Of a stretch of 14,287 nt of DNA, positions 14,220-14,287 are shown piece after piece. The stretch is from NCBI GenBank assembly GCA_934463175.1, contig CAKSIW010000067.1:1-14287 (forward strand), given 5' to 3'. Position numbers and translations under genes: made by a program. The stretch is from an uncultured Clostridia bacterium. GTDB taxonomy: Bacteria; Bacillota; Clostridia; Monoglobales; Monoglobaceae. The notes beneath the pieces are model-generated. The model saw nothing but the letters and a program-made list of their open reading frames with translations, did not search any database and had not been told where the DNA came from. The number at the start of each line of letters is the position of its first letter. Positions within the stretch are counted from its first letter, which is position 1.

Positions 14220-14287
14220 ATTATTGTAAAGCAAATTTGTGCAGGGGATTCCCAAAACCTTTTCGGGTTTAAACACACGAGATGTCG

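Noticed and set aside
1..14287. CRISPR array, tRNA, rRNA, transposase or integrase
   Set aside because: No regularly spaced repeats, tRNA-like cloverleaf or recombinase motif was seen on either strand, so mobility of the island cannot be shown from this window.

Overview
The window looks like a defence island on the chromosome of an AT-rich, low-GC Gram-positive bacterium, most likely a gut or rumen Clostridia (Ruminococcus/Eubacterium-like). The grounds are AGGAGG-type ribosome sites, TTGAnn/TATAAT promoters with TG-extended -10 boxes, hairpin-plus-T terminators, and families such as DUF4417, RhuM and clostridial-style polymorphic toxins. This assignment is inference from style and gene content.

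Left arm (minus strand, about 67-1661): a compact operon transcribed toward position 1. It has a possible short leader ORF, a DUF4417 protein, a small polymorphic-toxin-like protein with a duplicated 21-residue N-terminal segment and a nuclease-like C-terminal domain, and a probable immunity protein. The genes overlap or nearly touch. The operon fires from a promoter that shares a roughly 110-base control region, back to back, with the rightward gene.

Middle (1763-3329): a rightward promoter drives a two-gene unit closed by a terminator. The first gene encodes a soluble helical domain fused to a ThsA-type Macro (DUF6430-like) domain. The second is a ThsB-like TIR gene that has lost its middle. 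Its N-terminal part and its last ~25 codons are both recognisable, but they lie in different frames across an apparent internal deletion. I read this as a decayed Thoeris-like pair: sensor/effector intact, signal-making TIR broken.

Main block (3353-13863, plus strand): one long co-directional cluster holding an XRE regulator, a SNF2-type helicase, a Fic protein with winged helix, a type III methyltransferase (Mod), a RhuM-family protein, a type III restriction subunit (Res) and a 58-aa orphan. Spacings are short (13-52 bases, and a 4-base overlap between rhuM and res), and a strong terminator follows. This is an expanded type III restriction-modification island. Mod and Res are the classical core; SNF2, Fic, RhuM and XRE are accessory genes whose joint role is the most interesting open question. 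Mod carries an AT-rich, apparently swapped target-recognition region, and Res carries an in-frame 80-residue-period duplication.

Right edge (13864-14287): remnants of one or two tiny genes broken by frameshift and nonsense changes. They are followed by a textbook promoter whose whole spacer is filled by a 16-base perfect palindrome resembling an NrdR box. The gene it controls lies beyond the window.
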